From assembly GCA_016873735.1 (NCBI GenBank), contig VGWD01000018.1:1-48171 (forward strand): a stretch of DNA of 48,171 nt. The letters run 5' to 3'. Position numbers and translations under genes: made by a program. Shown here one piece after another: positions 20,601 through 29,677 of this stretch; the stretch's first letter is position 1, and every line of letters begins with the position of its first letter. The notes below the pieces were generated by a model. The model saw only the letters and a list, made by a program, of their open reading frames with translations. It did not search any database and was not told the DNA's origin. The stretch comes from Ignavibacteria bacterium (GTDB lineage: Bacteria; Bacteroidota; Ignavibacteria; Kapaibacteriales; UBA961).

Positions 20601-22277
20601 CCATACAATCTTGCAATTGACAATCCTGGGAAAGCAATGCGAAGTGATGAGCCATTTGTTGTGATTGCTCAAGCAAATGGTTTATCCATAGCTACAATTG
20701 CTCCATTCATACCTGGGGTAACAGATCTTCGTGGCAAAGCTGACGCTACCATAACATTGGGAGGTTATGCACCCGATCGAATAAATTATGGAGGAAAGGC
20801 AAAACTTAAGGATATGACTTTTGTTTTGGATGCGACCAATATTCGCTATTTCGCAGAAGGCAATGTATTTCTAAAGAATGCTACTGCAACCCTTGATTCT
20901 GTTTTCGTACGTAATGATAAATTGGATATCCCCAATGGTGAAGCAATTGTAACAGGAAATCTCAATCTCTATGACATCATTTATATCAAGAATTTTGATT
21001 TGAATATCGTTTCGAAGCAATTATTGGTATTAAGCGATGCATCTGTTACGACAATGCCAACAATGTATGGTAAGTTCATCATTGCCTCAGGAGAACAGCC
21101 ATTACGATTTTACGGAACCTTCAAAAAGCCATTTTTGAGAGGCGATGTAAAAGTGATGCAGGCATCAATAACAATGCCGCCAGAAGAAGAGCAAGTGAGT
21201 GCCTCGGGTGTTCGATACACCGTTCTGAATAATGATCAACGAAATTTACTGCAAACAAGGGAGAATCCGGTCACAGATTTGCTGAAGGCCATAACACAGG
21301 GAAAAAGTGATAAGACCATTGCACCTGTCAAGAGTAAATCTGATGAAGATATTGATGAAAATGAATTGCTGAGAAGAAAGAGAGCGGGATTCAATGATCT
21401 TCTGGATTATGATTTGAATGTACTCATGCCGGGTAAATTCCTATTGAAAATGATTCTCGGTACATTTGAAGAAATCAGAGCCAATGTTGAACCCACAAAT
21501 AAGCAAACCATATTGCGCTTTCAAAAAGAAGCATTCAAATTACCACGGCTCTTTGGTGATATAAAATTACTCGAAGGATCGCAATATAAATTTCTCAAAG
21601 TATTTGATGCATCGGGTACGCTCCTTTTCAATACAGGGGAATTGACAAATCCCACATTGGATTTATTAGCCGTGTACAAAGGTCAGACACGATATGATGA
21701 TGAACTGCAGAATTTCAGAGTCATCATGAAAATCACCGGTACAAAGAATCTTCCTCAAGTTGCCATCACTTGGGAAAGAAATGGCATCGAAGCTACAGGA
21801 GACTCTGCCCAAATCAGAAATGATGCACTCATGAAATTGATTGTTGGAAGAACTCAAGCCGAATTATTTGGAAGAGGTTCGGGCGGTGGGATCGGAACGC
21901 GAGATCTCGGCAATCAATTATCGAATTCATTGTCTGCAGCAGCATCGCAACTCTTCTCCGGATTGCTCGAAGGTACAGGTCTACTTACAAATGCCACAAT
22001 AAGTTTGCAGGAAGGTTTATCCGATTTATCACAAGCGCGATTGAATCTAAGCGGACAATTATTCAGTGATGTTGCTTGGAGGGCCGCCGGGACAATCGGC
22101 GATCTTTCAGGAAATTATGAATTCAGCGTAGATGTTCCTATTACTATTCTCGGTGACTATGATGCATTGCGAAATCTTCTTCTTCAATTGACAAGAGCAT
22201 CGGCTCCCGCTAATGCAATTTCCACCAGACAACAAAAAGAATGGGAAATGAAAATTAGTTGGAGATATGCATTTTAA
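17610..22277 (+). CDS. TamB-like translocation/assembly module or lipid-bridge protein
   Basis: A 1555-residue protein with one N-terminal membrane anchor (about residues 35-52, GIFLLVILGMVGLYVIV) and a very long beta-rich periplasmic body. It is an AsmA/TamB superfamily member: the N-terminal segment INKQIKGKVYFSDVRLDIFKG is AsmA-like, and the last 370 residues match the TamB (DUF490) C-terminal domain, with LPRLFGDIKLLEGSQYKF, NPTLDLLAVYKG and a glycine-rich GRGSGGGIGTRDLGNQ stretch, ending in an aromatic residue (WRYAF). Such proteins form hydrophobic grooves that carry phospholipids to, or aid assembly of, the outer membrane. No TamA/BamA gene is adjacent. It lies 52 bases after the macroglobulin and 14 bases before an MlaF-like ATPase, which supports a lipid-transport setting. 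Confidence 0.9.
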   Translation: MDNSNQNIDSMPLLIEKPSLATRISRFIGQLISGIFLLVILGMVGLYVIVQTDAFREWFRPVLIEQINKQIKGKVYFSDVRLDIFKGVILHDVCLTAAGDTVLKAGDLAVSYTLEAFLKKSISIGTLTLDHPTIKIVRSKDGTWNVEHILYPVPEDPTKPPFDWQITLGNLELCGGSIRIVDSLNMIAKPGIFNVSDLDIRNVNLIMSGKAFPGIHRYEVDIASFTSHDIRSGLDIRDFSLNAVHHDQGIILKSCNIITSGSNLSMNGRVNDVDLLNEQFSEKLLTAPISLTLLSDRFDSQDLRRFLPDLGIFGVYDIDLEAEGKLRDISIAHLDIATGNSTLRLTGKLNDVDDTKRLFFLAESNGQSIIDYDLVLKQIPALSLPSLPYLGTVTFRSLLVKGRPSDSLNIQLDATTKSGTVQGYTNLVFRGKDLGYDGDLRFTDFNPGAIVQNEQFNGMVNMQLNIAGKGTTLPTLDAQIKIFAGPSRLGEYAISGLILNCKTSEAGLISIDTADIIFKEAQKGIDEFENVNRSALHISGIIDARQENPLFDLEAECENLAPSALFNTKKLPSQFDGSLTMVMRGMYLDSLEGDMHIHARQLIFNDRTVRPQNIDISIRRENPEVRHAIIHSGLYAIKADGRFRFIPLITAIDHTVSSIILEGEKKYKGMSGLDITNLPLMPIMDTSLLDATITVNAKDLAPVNLFMDGIHTTGEVKMSLRLTSDKNGTIMNIDSLHALNGHIFGPDNDGASSPFFLKGYVKTQPGIDGRRILSDVSIEAKAEDWLTINDLMLKQPSISITMNNEDVHGEFSGSIGDEILVDMNTDAQFTDTSFRYSASYFSLTYGQLNWKNIVPLKGTFSRSGIYVDDFKVKRVLAETISAKGKISARVFHGMNVTLSDFPLKDVKKLPFIPKDIREVLATLKGNAKEAIITAEGSFKNPTYTCNGYMDSIYYNDVAVGNQRFTLNHVDSMITGSFTVTDLKSSLSKTLNIDIEQIPYNLAIDNPGKAMRSDEPFVVIAQANGLSIATIAPFIPGVTDLRGKADATITLGGYAPDRINYGGKAKLKDMTFVLDATNIRYFAEGNVFLKNATATLDSVFVRNDKLDIPNGEAIVTGNLNLYDIIYIKNFDLNIVSKQLLVLSDASVTTMPTMYGKFIIASGEQPLRFYGTFKKPFLRGDVKVMQASITMPPEEEQVSASGVRYTVLNNDQRNLLQTRENPVTDLLKAITQGKSDKTIAPVKSKSDEDIDENELLRRKRAGFNDLLDYDLNVLMPGKFLLKMILGTFEEIRANVEPTNKQTILRFQKEAFKLPRLFGDIKLLEGSQYKFLKVFDASGTLLFNTGELTNPTLDLLAVYKGQTRYDDELQNFRVIMKITGTKNLPQVAITWERNGIEATGDSAQIRNDALMKLIVGRTQAELFGRGSGGGIGTRDLGNQLSNSLSAAASQLFSGLLEGTGLLTNATISLQEGLSDLSQARLNLSGQLFSDVAWRAAGTIGDLSGNYEFSVDVPITILGDYDALRNLLLQLTRASAPANAISTRQQKEWEMKISWRYAF

Positions 22278-22291
22278 TACAAGAAAATTCC

Positions 22292-23083
22292 ATGATTTCA
22301 TTACAAAATCTCCATAAATCCTTCGGATCCAAACATGTATTGCAGGGCATAGACCTACAAATACCCAATGGACAAATTACTTGCATAATCGGAAAATCCG
22401 GATGCGGAAAGAGTGTATTGCTCAAACATATCGTTGGATTGTTAACCCAAGATAAAGGAGAGGTTCTAATCGATGATGTTTCCATTGCATCGATGACAAA
22501 ACAAGAATTGTTTGAAGTACGAAGAAATATCGGTTATGTATTTCAAGGTGCCGCACTCTTTGATTCGCTTACCGTTTATGAAAACGTGATCATTGGTCTT
22601 TATGAACATGGTAAGCGAGATATGGCATTGCTAAATAGTGAGTCAAGAAGAGTCCTTTCTGCTGTAGGATTGCTTCCTGATATCTCTGAATCCGGTACCT
22701 CCTACTTTGAGAAAGAATTTTCATTGCTCAGTTCAAAAAAACCAAGTGATTTATCCGGAGGAATGAAAAAGCGAGTTGGTGTTGCTCGGGCCCTTGTGGG
22801 AAGTCCGTCATATATTTTTTACGATGAGCCAACAACCGGCTTGGACCCTGTCAATTCAGAGCAGATTGATAGTATGATTCTCGAATTGTCAAAAAAATTA
22901 TCCATCACATCTCTTGTAATCACGCATGACATGTTCTCTGTATTCAATATAGCCGATCATGTTGCAATGTTGGATAATGGTAAAGTGTGTTTTGAAGGTG
23001 ATGCTCATAATCTTAAACATACATCTGATTCTCGGGTATCGGAATTCATAAGCCGATTCCAACCCGGCTCAAGAATGCAATAA
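22292..23083 (+). CDS. ABC transporter ATP-binding protein, MlaF-like
   Basis: A 263-residue ABC ATPase. Walker A GKSGCGKS (near residue 37), Q-loop in GYVFQGAALFDSLTVYENV, signature LSGGMKKRVGVARAL, Walker B YIFYDEPTTGLDP and the switch histidine in VITHDMFSV are all intact. The QGAALFDSLTVYENV and LSGGMKKR combination is typical of MlaF, the ATPase of the MCE phospholipid transporter between the inner and outer membranes. The usual MlaE permease and MlaD-like MCE protein are not next to it in this window. I chose the ATG at 22292 because it gives MISLQNLHKSFG; the longer frame would overlap the TamB-like gene by 19 bases. Confidence 0.9.
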   Translation: MISLQNLHKSFGSKHVLQGIDLQIPNGQITCIIGKSGCGKSVLLKHIVGLLTQDKGEVLIDDVSIASMTKQELFEVRRNIGYVFQGAALFDSLTVYENVIIGLYEHGKRDMALLNSESRRVLSAVGLLPDISESGTSYFEKEFSLLSSKKPSDLSGGMKKRVGVARALVGSPSYIFYDEPTTGLDPVNSEQIDSMILELSKKLSITSLVITHDMFSVFNIADHVAMLDNGKVCFEGDAHNLKHTSDSRVSEFISRFQPGSRMQ

Positions 23084-23176
23084 ATTTGACTTCACCACAT
23101 TGTTTCATAGTCAAGAAATTATCACGACGAAAAGAACCATAAAAACAGAAGATACACTTGCAAAAGTTAGAGGCAA

Positions 23177-24862
23177 ATGATGAATAAACAAAGAATGATC
23201 ATATTACCGTTGATGCAATCCATTGTATTTGCATTGGTGATGATCATTCTACAAAGTTGTGCAAATCCATTGCCACCTTCCGGCGGGCCTCGCGATACTG
23301 AAGGTCCGCTTATTGTACGAACAATCCCAAATGATAGAACTATCGGTTTCAATGAAGAAACCATCACCATTGAATTCAATGAATATGTCGATAGGAATAA
23401 GGTATTGCAGTGTATACATTTCACGCCAACCATTGCTTATGAAGCTTCTTGGAGTGGACGTGAGTTGGAACTCTCATTCACAGAGTCTTTACAAAGCAAC
23501 TTAACATATTCTTTTACAATCGGTACCGATTATACCGATTATGCCGGGAATAGACCTTCGGAATCAAGGACAATCATTTTCTCCACAGGAAGCAAATTGG
23601 ATACCGGCACCATTTCAGGAATGGTTGCCGGACAATCAATAGGTGTTTCAGTGTTTCTATTGTCGGTCAATGATACCATTAATTCATTCAATCCAACGAA
23701 ATCAATTTCAATATATAAAACTCAAATTGGGTCCAATGGACAATTCACATTCTCGGCTTTATCCAATGGTCGATATCGGATCTTTGCCATACAGGACATG
23801 TTCAAGGATGGTCTCTATGATATTGGCACAGATGGTTATGCAATGTCATCGAGAGATATAACTGTTCCTGAGAATAATGCACCGGTAATGATGAATATCT
23901 CGAAGCCAAAGGATACCACAGCTCCCCTTGCCATGCAGGCATTTTTACAAGGTCCGGGTTTCATTGAAATTCGTTGTTCTGAAATCATGCTTGAACAAAG
24001 CATCAATGCTTCGCAATTCATCCTTGTTTCCAATGATGGAACAAAGCAGCAATCTCGTGCTGCATATTCTTTTCCGGGGAGATCTACTTCGATAATGATC
24101 GAACATGATACATTAATGGCTATCAAAGAAGTACGATTGAATGCAGAGATTGCACAAGCAACCGATAGCTCCGGAAATCAATGCAGGGATGGATTAAGAT
24201 CAACAGAATTGCTCAATGCCGAAATACGATCGAAAACTCCGAATATCTTTTCACTTTCGGTGAAGGATAGTTCAGTCATCGACATTATGCCCATCATTGA
24301 ACTGGTTTTTTCACATTCATTTGAATCTGATTCTTTGCCTGCAAGATTGACTCTTCGAGATGGAAAAGGATTAATTCCACTTTCAATCAGAAAAGTCTCT
24401 GATAATCATGTGTCCATATCAACCATGCAACCATTGCAACCGGATGCATGGCATACATTGAGAATCAATACAAAAGGGCTTAAGGATAAAAGAGGCGCAC
24501 TCTATGCAGATACTTCAATCATATTGCAGTTAAAATCAATTGATAGCAGATTATTTGGTTCTATCAAAGGTGAGATTCGCGATAAGACGAAAGGTGGTCC
24601 TTATATCATATCGATGAAGAGTGATAAGGGAAAAACCATCACAAGAAGCATCGAACAATCCGGTTTATTCACAGTAAACGATATTCCATCTGCTTCCTAT
24701 ATGATTCAGATCTTTGAAGATAAAAACAAAGACGGAGAATATGATTTTGGATCAATAGCTCCATTTCGATATTCGGAGCGTTTTACTACATTGAAAGATT
24801 CAGTCACTGTTCGTCCTCGTTGGACGATAGACGGCATATTATTACAATTCAGAGAACCATGA
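23177..24862 (+). CDS. lipoprotein with SbsA-type Ig-like domain
   Basis: A 561-residue predicted outer-membrane lipoprotein: the lipobox LQSC ends a hydrophobic leader, so mature Cys is near residue 28, followed by ANPLPPSGGPRDTEGP, a start typical for a common Bacteroidota Ig-like lipoprotein. Residues about 40-140 are an SbsA-type Ig domain (ITIEFNEYVDRNKV), about 145-225 a carboxypeptidase-regulatory-like fold, and the C-terminus (DKNKDGEYDFGSIAPFRYSERF) another such module with a calcium-loop-like D-x-N-x-D-G. The family has no assigned function. The stop overlaps the start of the TolC gene (ATGA), so the two are translation-coupled. Confidence 0.87.
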   Translation: MMNKQRMIILPLMQSIVFALVMIILQSCANPLPPSGGPRDTEGPLIVRTIPNDRTIGFNEETITIEFNEYVDRNKVLQCIHFTPTIAYEASWSGRELELSFTESLQSNLTYSFTIGTDYTDYAGNRPSESRTIIFSTGSKLDTGTISGMVAGQSIGVSVFLLSVNDTINSFNPTKSISIYKTQIGSNGQFTFSALSNGRYRIFAIQDMFKDGLYDIGTDGYAMSSRDITVPENNAPVMMNISKPKDTTAPLAMQAFLQGPGFIEIRCSEIMLEQSINASQFILVSNDGTKQQSRAAYSFPGRSTSIMIEHDTLMAIKEVRLNAEIAQATDSSGNQCRDGLRSTELLNAEIRSKTPNIFSLSVKDSSVIDIMPIIELVFSHSFESDSLPARLTLRDGKGLIPLSIRKVSDNHVSISTMQPLQPDAWHTLRINTKGLKDKRGALYADTSIILQLKSIDSRLFGSIKGEIRDKTKGGPYIISMKSDKGKTITRSIEQSGLFTVNDIPSASYMIQIFEDKNKDGEYDFGSIAPFRYSERFTTLKDSVTVRPRWTIDGILLQFREP

Positions 24863-26169
24863 AACACACATTCATTGTCAGCCTATTTTTTACAGCATGC
24901 ATAAGCATGTTTGCAGACACGCTCACGGTCAATCAAGCAATTTCGCTTGCACTTGAGCAATCATATGCAATCAAGATTGCAAAAAATGAAGCACAGATTG
25001 CGGAAGTAAACACCGGCTATGCCGCGGCAGGCATGCTACCAATCATCAGTGCATCGGCAGGACAGGAAGGTGGGGTGAACACGATCAATCAATCATTGCT
25101 GAGTGGGCAAGAGATCATTAGAGAATCAGCCGGAAATACAGGAACGAATGTCGGCATAGCATTGAATTGGACACTCTTTGATGGTTTTGGCATGTTTGCA
25201 TCCTATGATCGTTTACAAGCTTTGAAAGAAGTCGGCGAATTACGATTGCGCGCATCCATGCAACAAACCATAGGATCTGTTTTGAGGTCATATTGCGCAA
25301 TGGTTCGCAATCAGTTATTGATTCGTGCTGCAATTGAAAGAGTCGATCTTTCACGAGAAGGTTTGCGTCTTGCTTCTCTCAGATATTCAGTAGGGCGATC
25401 AGGTGAACAAGAGCAATTGCAAGCCAGCGTTGAATTGCATGCAGATAGCACCGCACTCATGCGATTGCAAGAACAGTTACGACAATCCCGCTTGCAATTG
25501 AATAATGCTATCGGGGGTTATAAAGACACACTCTATGTAGTCAGCATGGATTTTCCTTCATTTGAGATTAATGATGATATTCTCAATGGCAATCTTATTC
25601 ATTTAAGGAATCCCGAATTGTTGGCAGTTAAAACCGGGACTATTGCAGCAGATGCAATGCTGAAACAAATGGAAGCAAGGGCATATCCCAGATTATCACT
25701 CAATTCCGAATATAATTTCAATCAAGCTAGCAATGATGGATCCTTTGTGACATCAAGCCGAGTCAGAGGTGCAAGTTTCGCCCTCACCGCTCAGTATTCA
25801 TTATTGGATGGATTTAGACTTGGGCAGCAAATTGAATCAGCAAACATCGAGAAACAAAACACAGAACTTCAAACCGCTCAGATTCTGGATAATCTCATGG
25901 CTTCGCATGCAATTGCAAAAGGAGCATACCATACAGGAACATCAATCGTCACTTTGCAGGAACAAAATATTTTGCTGGCGGAAAAGAATGCGAATATTGC
26001 ACTTGAACGATATAAGCAAGGTGCTTTGAGCAATTTTGATTTTAGAATCTCTGCACAGTCTGTCTTTGATGCCAGATCAACACTAGCACAAGCACGTTTT
26101 GAAAAAGCAATTTCTGCTTTGGATCTTCTACTCCTAACCGGCACGCTTCAAGATATTCTCAAAAAATGA
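24859..26169 (+). CDS. TolC family outer membrane efflux protein
   Basis: A 436-residue exported protein with a signal peptide (MKHTFIVSLFFTACISMFAD). It has the two-repeat TolC architecture: LTVNQAISLALEQSYAIKIAKNEAQIA at the first repeat, broken here into its motifs VNQAISLALEQ and KNEAQIAE, then long coiled coils (RLRASMQQTIGSVLRSY, LRQSRLQLNNAIGGYKD), a second barrel part (YPRLSLNSEYNFN, QYSLLDGFRLGQQIE) and the final RYKQGALSNFDF motif. It would form the outer-membrane exit duct. No membrane-fusion protein, RND pump or export ABC permease is adjacent. ATG at 24859 overlaps the previous stop by 4 bases; the stop overlaps the sensor kinase start by 4 bases. Confidence 0.93.
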   Translation: MKHTFIVSLFFTACISMFADTLTVNQAISLALEQSYAIKIAKNEAQIAEVNTGYAAAGMLPIISASAGQEGGVNTINQSLLSGQEIIRESAGNTGTNVGIALNWTLFDGFGMFASYDRLQALKEVGELRLRASMQQTIGSVLRSYCAMVRNQLLIRAAIERVDLSREGLRLASLRYSVGRSGEQEQLQASVELHADSTALMRLQEQLRQSRLQLNNAIGGYKDTLYVVSMDFPSFEINDDILNGNLIHLRNPELLAVKTGTIAADAMLKQMEARAYPRLSLNSEYNFNQASNDGSFVTSSRVRGASFALTAQYSLLDGFRLGQQIESANIEKQNTELQTAQILDNLMASHAIAKGAYHTGTSIVTLQEQNILLAEKNANIALERYKQGALSNFDFRISAQSVFDARSTLAQARFEKAISALDLLLLTGTLQDILKK

Positions 26170-28397
26170 TGAAACGATGCAATGCTCATATAGTGTATTG
26201 GATTTGCAAATTCCTTTCGGTATGGAGTACAGGAATTGCTGAAGAGTATTATCCCAAAGTCTATACAGCAAGGGGAAGAATCGATGAACAAACAGTGCAT
26301 GTTGATAAACGTTTCGACAGAATAATCAAAGTCAAACGCTCTTCTTTGCTTGCCGATGGCAATTCGCAAGTATATATATCAAACACGTTTTCATCAGAAA
26401 AAGGATCGTCACTTTCATTTCCCTATGCCATTCAGGATATCATATCAATTGATAAACAGCATTGTTTGATTTCAATTGATAGGCAAAGTCCAAGAGTATT
26501 ACTCATTGATTTGCAAGGAAATGTACTATCCTCCATAGATCTTCCATTTTCTTCAAATAGAAAGAAGTCCATGTTTCTTGGCATTCATGACTCATTGGCC
26601 TTCATTGCTCAGGATGACAATGTATTTGGCATCTCATTTACAAAGAATATATTGACTTCAAGATTATTGGCCGATCAAACGCTTGCCATGCAGCATATTG
26701 CAAATGGATTTCATTGCATACGCAAAAGTGGTGGTGGGCATGTATTGAGAACTGTGAATGACAAAGGAGATATCATTCGGGAAATCCCCTTTTCACCTTT
26801 GGGAGTTTCATATAGCATACATTCTTCCAATTATGCCATTTTGGTGCTTTCCACAGCCACCGGAACAAGTACAAATGCTTTTCTGCTTGATATAAAGACA
26901 GGAAAGCAAACCATGATGTTTTTTCCCGGAACAATGAAAACTATCGCCATGTGGGAAAAAGACTCAATACCGATGATTTCATGGCTTACAGAAAATGACA
27001 AAAGCGAAAAGACAATCAATATCAAACAACAAGGCGGATCAACCACATCAATTACCATTCCCGGTTTTTTTACAAAAACATTATCTGCATCCGGAAATGG
27101 AACAACTTTACAATATCTATTCGACAATGGTATATGTCTGATCAATTGCAATGCTCTAGCAATAGAAAGTGCATCACGTATAGGAAACATGAGGGATTTT
27201 TCGGATACTGATCCTCAACTCATAATGTTTAAATCAGACAACATCATTGTATCACCAAAAGGATATATGATGCTCAGTATGTTAGAAGATCCATTTTGGT
27301 GGCTACGCCGATTTGCGGAGACTTCAGGCAAACTGATTTTCTTGATTTTGATATGCATTGTGATATTCCTGTTCTATCGGCATTATTCCAGACAAAAACG
27401 ATTTTTGGAAGCCGGACTCGAGTTAAGCGGCATGGGTCTTATTCTATATCTCGATGATGAAGGACGCTTGAGCAAAGTAAATTCAACAGCCAAATCAGTT
27501 CTGCAGCTATCTTCAGATGTACCGCTTCTTAGGCCAATCAGATACTATGTGAATAAGCAGCACATGACAGAATTATTGAATTTCTTTCAAGAAGCTTTCC
27601 AAACACGTAAACCGATGCAACAGAGAATCACCTTGATAGAAGGTGATTCGATAAAAGAATACATTTGGTCAACAACACCATTATTTGGTTTTGCAGGAAC
27701 CTTTGCCGGATGCATTTTTTCCGGTATCGACATTACGGCAGAATTGGAAAAGAAAAGACTTACAAATTGGGCGCAATTGGCCCATGATATGCAAACAAAT
27801 CTCTCCATCATTCTGCTGAACGCGCAGCAATTGCAAATCATCGATGAAAAAAATGTACAAAGGCAAAAGAAGATCTTGGGTCAAATCACACTTCTCATGC
27901 AAAGAGTTCGAGACATTGTCACCGTTGGACGTGATGAGGATGCGCAATTATCTCTGAATGATGCCTTGGTGATTTGTAGAAATGCCATTCAAGAATTTGA
28001 TGATCAATTATATCCTAATGCTCATTTGAGTTATGGTGGAAAACAAGTCATGTTTCTTTGTGATCCCATGATATTGACCAGAGGTCTTCGAAATGCAGTT
28101 GAAAATGGAATAAGGGCATTACAAAAAGAAGAAGGGAAAGTTGATCTCAGTTGCACTTTCGATGATAATAATGTCTATTTCAGAATCAAAGATTCGGGTA
28201 TTGGCATGGATGAATTCACTCGTGTCAATATGATGAAGCCCTACTTCACAACAAAAAGAAGTCATGGCGGATATGGCATAGGAACAATGGTGATGCAAAA
28301 AGTTGCTGAGCTTCATCATGGTCGCATAGACATCATTTCTGAACCGGGAAAAGGCACTGTGATCACGTTCACCATTCCCAAAATCATTTCCGAGTAA
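26166..28397 (+). CDS. sensor histidine kinase with large periplasmic propeller-like sensor
   Basis: A 743-residue membrane kinase. A weak N-terminal signal or anchor is followed by about 350 strand-rich residues that look propeller-like (repeated short strands such as CLISIDRQSPRVLLIDLQGNV), then one membrane span at about 387-407 (LIFLILICIVIFLFY). The cytoplasmic part has a PAS-like domain (about 415-520), an H-box with H540 in AQLAHDMQTNLS, and a HATPase domain with N-box RGLRNAVENGIRAL, G1 DSGIGMD, F-box YFTTKR and G2 GGYGIGTMVMQK. It autophosphorylates in response to an envelope signal. No response regulator is adjacent, so it is an orphan. Start codon overlaps the TolC stop (ATGA). Confidence 0.9.
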   Translation: MMKRCNAHIVYWICKFLSVWSTGIAEEYYPKVYTARGRIDEQTVHVDKRFDRIIKVKRSSLLADGNSQVYISNTFSSEKGSSLSFPYAIQDIISIDKQHCLISIDRQSPRVLLIDLQGNVLSSIDLPFSSNRKKSMFLGIHDSLAFIAQDDNVFGISFTKNILTSRLLADQTLAMQHIANGFHCIRKSGGGHVLRTVNDKGDIIREIPFSPLGVSYSIHSSNYAILVLSTATGTSTNAFLLDIKTGKQTMMFFPGTMKTIAMWEKDSIPMISWLTENDKSEKTINIKQQGGSTTSITIPGFFTKTLSASGNGTTLQYLFDNGICLINCNALAIESASRIGNMRDFSDTDPQLIMFKSDNIIVSPKGYMMLSMLEDPFWWLRRFAETSGKLIFLILICIVIFLFYRHYSRQKRFLEAGLELSGMGLILYLDDEGRLSKVNSTAKSVLQLSSDVPLLRPIRYYVNKQHMTELLNFFQEAFQTRKPMQQRITLIEGDSIKEYIWSTTPLFGFAGTFAGCIFSGIDITAELEKKRLTNWAQLAHDMQTNLSIILLNAQQLQIIDEKNVQRQKKILGQITLLMQRVRDIVTVGRDEDAQLSLNDALVICRNAIQEFDDQLYPNAHLSYGGKQVMFLCDPMILTRGLRNAVENGIRALQKEEGKVDLSCTFDDNNVYFRIKDSGIGMDEFTRVNMMKPYFTTKRSHGGYGIGTMVMQKVAELHHGRIDIISEPGKGTVITFTIPKIISE

Positions 28398-28506
28398 GCA
28401 GAATTGCAGTGATTCATGGTAGATATTGCTATGGCAAATGGCATAATGCAATTGAGTAAGTTACCAGCAAGTCAAGCAGTTAATTCTTAACATATATCCT
28501 ATTATC

Positions 28507-29646
28507 ATGACAATCATACCTGCACTTACCGGAATACGAGCTTTGGCTGCAGGTGCTGTCTTTTTCGGTCATGTATTCCAGCAACATCATCATGAAGTTT
28601 TGCCCATATTCAAATATGGCTGGATGGGTGTCAATATGTTTTTTGCATTAAGTGGGTATCTATTTTATCATTTATATGCAGATTCAATTGAAGACCATTC
28701 ATTTTCATGGAGACGATATCTTTCAAAGAGATTCATCAGAATTTATCCTCTCACGATATTTGTTACAGTATTAACCATTGCGATCTCTCCATCGACCTTT
28801 GAATTTTTAGATATACTCTCTCATTTGACATTGTTGCACGGCTTTATCCCGGATTATAGATTATCACTCAATACTCCCATGTGGACATTGACAGTGGAAC
28901 TATGTTTTTATCTTATAGCACCGATATTGATTACATATGTAACGGCTTTGTACAGAGAAAAAACAAAAGGCATACAACAGGCGGGTACATTGTCTGCAAA
29001 TTCATTCATTGTCTTATTTGCACTAGCTCTATGGGTTCTCATCGTAGCTAGTTGCAATGGTTTCACTCAATTTTATCAGAATATCACTTTTTTCTTTACC
29101 GGGTACTGGGATAAGGGCGCAGGTACGCTCACCATCTTCGGAAGACTTGATGATTTTTTTGCAGGAATGTTGATTGCAGGTTATGGCAGAAGCATCAAAA
29201 AAGTATTCGTGAAAGGTGACGTATTGGTATTGCTTGGAGCCATTATCATGGGCTCGGCTTTGACTTTCACGGAAATGCAAGGTGGCTCTGATTTGGTAGG
29301 CAAGCATAAATTATCTGATTTCGTATATCCTTCTCTTGCGCTTGGCTCTTCAATCATCTATTTGGGATTGCATCGAGGTGGATATATTGCCAATATTCTG
29401 TCTTCACGTTTCATGGTATTGCTTGGCAATATATCTTTTGGACTATATCTCATCCACTTCATCACATTGCCCGGCTATGCTCAGGCAGCTTTGGAAACAC
29501 AAGTATACATTGAATCAAAGGGATTAGGGATTACATTTTCGGGTATTCTGAATTATGTATGCTATTCCGTCTTGGCTTATGCATCATATCTTTTCTATGA
29601 AAAACCAATAGGTATATTCTTATCAAAACGCATGTTATCAAAGTAG
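28507..29646 (+). CDS. membrane acyltransferase family 3 (OafA/YrhL type)
   Basis: A 379-residue integral membrane O-acyltransferase with about ten hydrophobic segments. The family motif is at the N-terminus: LTGIRALAAGAVFFGHVF, with the conserved arginine and catalytic-site histidine ten residues later, followed by GWMGVNMFFALSGYLF and the RRYLSKRFIRIYPL motif. TPMWTLTVELCFYLIAPI is also conserved. Such enzymes add acetyl or other acyl groups to surface sugars, LPS or peptidoglycan from the cytoplasmic acyl-CoA pool. It lies 31 bases before the first of three secreted-protein genes, and 109 bases after the kinase. Confidence 0.93.
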   Translation: MTIIPALTGIRALAAGAVFFGHVFQQHHHEVLPIFKYGWMGVNMFFALSGYLFYHLYADSIEDHSFSWRRYLSKRFIRIYPLTIFVTVLTIAISPSTFEFLDILSHLTLLHGFIPDYRLSLNTPMWTLTVELCFYLIAPILITYVTALYREKTKGIQQAGTLSANSFIVLFALALWVLIVASCNGFTQFYQNITFFFTGYWDKGAGTLTIFGRLDDFFAGMLIAGYGRSIKKVFVKGDVLVLLGAIIMGSALTFTEMQGGSDLVGKHKLSDFVYPSLALGSSIIYLGLHRGGYIANILSSRFMVLLGNISFGLYLIHFITLPGYAQAALETQVYIESKGLGITFSGILNYVCYSVLAYASYLFYEKPIGIFLSKRMLSK

Positions 29647-29665
29647 GGATTTCAATTTTCGACGA

Positions 29666-29670
29666 GGGGG
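29666..29670 (+). promoter_or_regulatory. G-run ribosome binding site
   Basis: GGGGG, 7 bases before the ATG at 29678. It can pair with the 16S anti-SD CCUCC with one G-U wobble. The next gene has the same element. Confidence 0.55.
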
Positions 29671-29677
29671 TAATTTC

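Noticed and set aside
28398-28506. Intergenic stretch after the kinase examined for a terminator or small RNA
   Set aside because: Only imperfect AT-rich inverted words (such as aattgc/gcaatt) are present, without a T-run; not strong enough to call.
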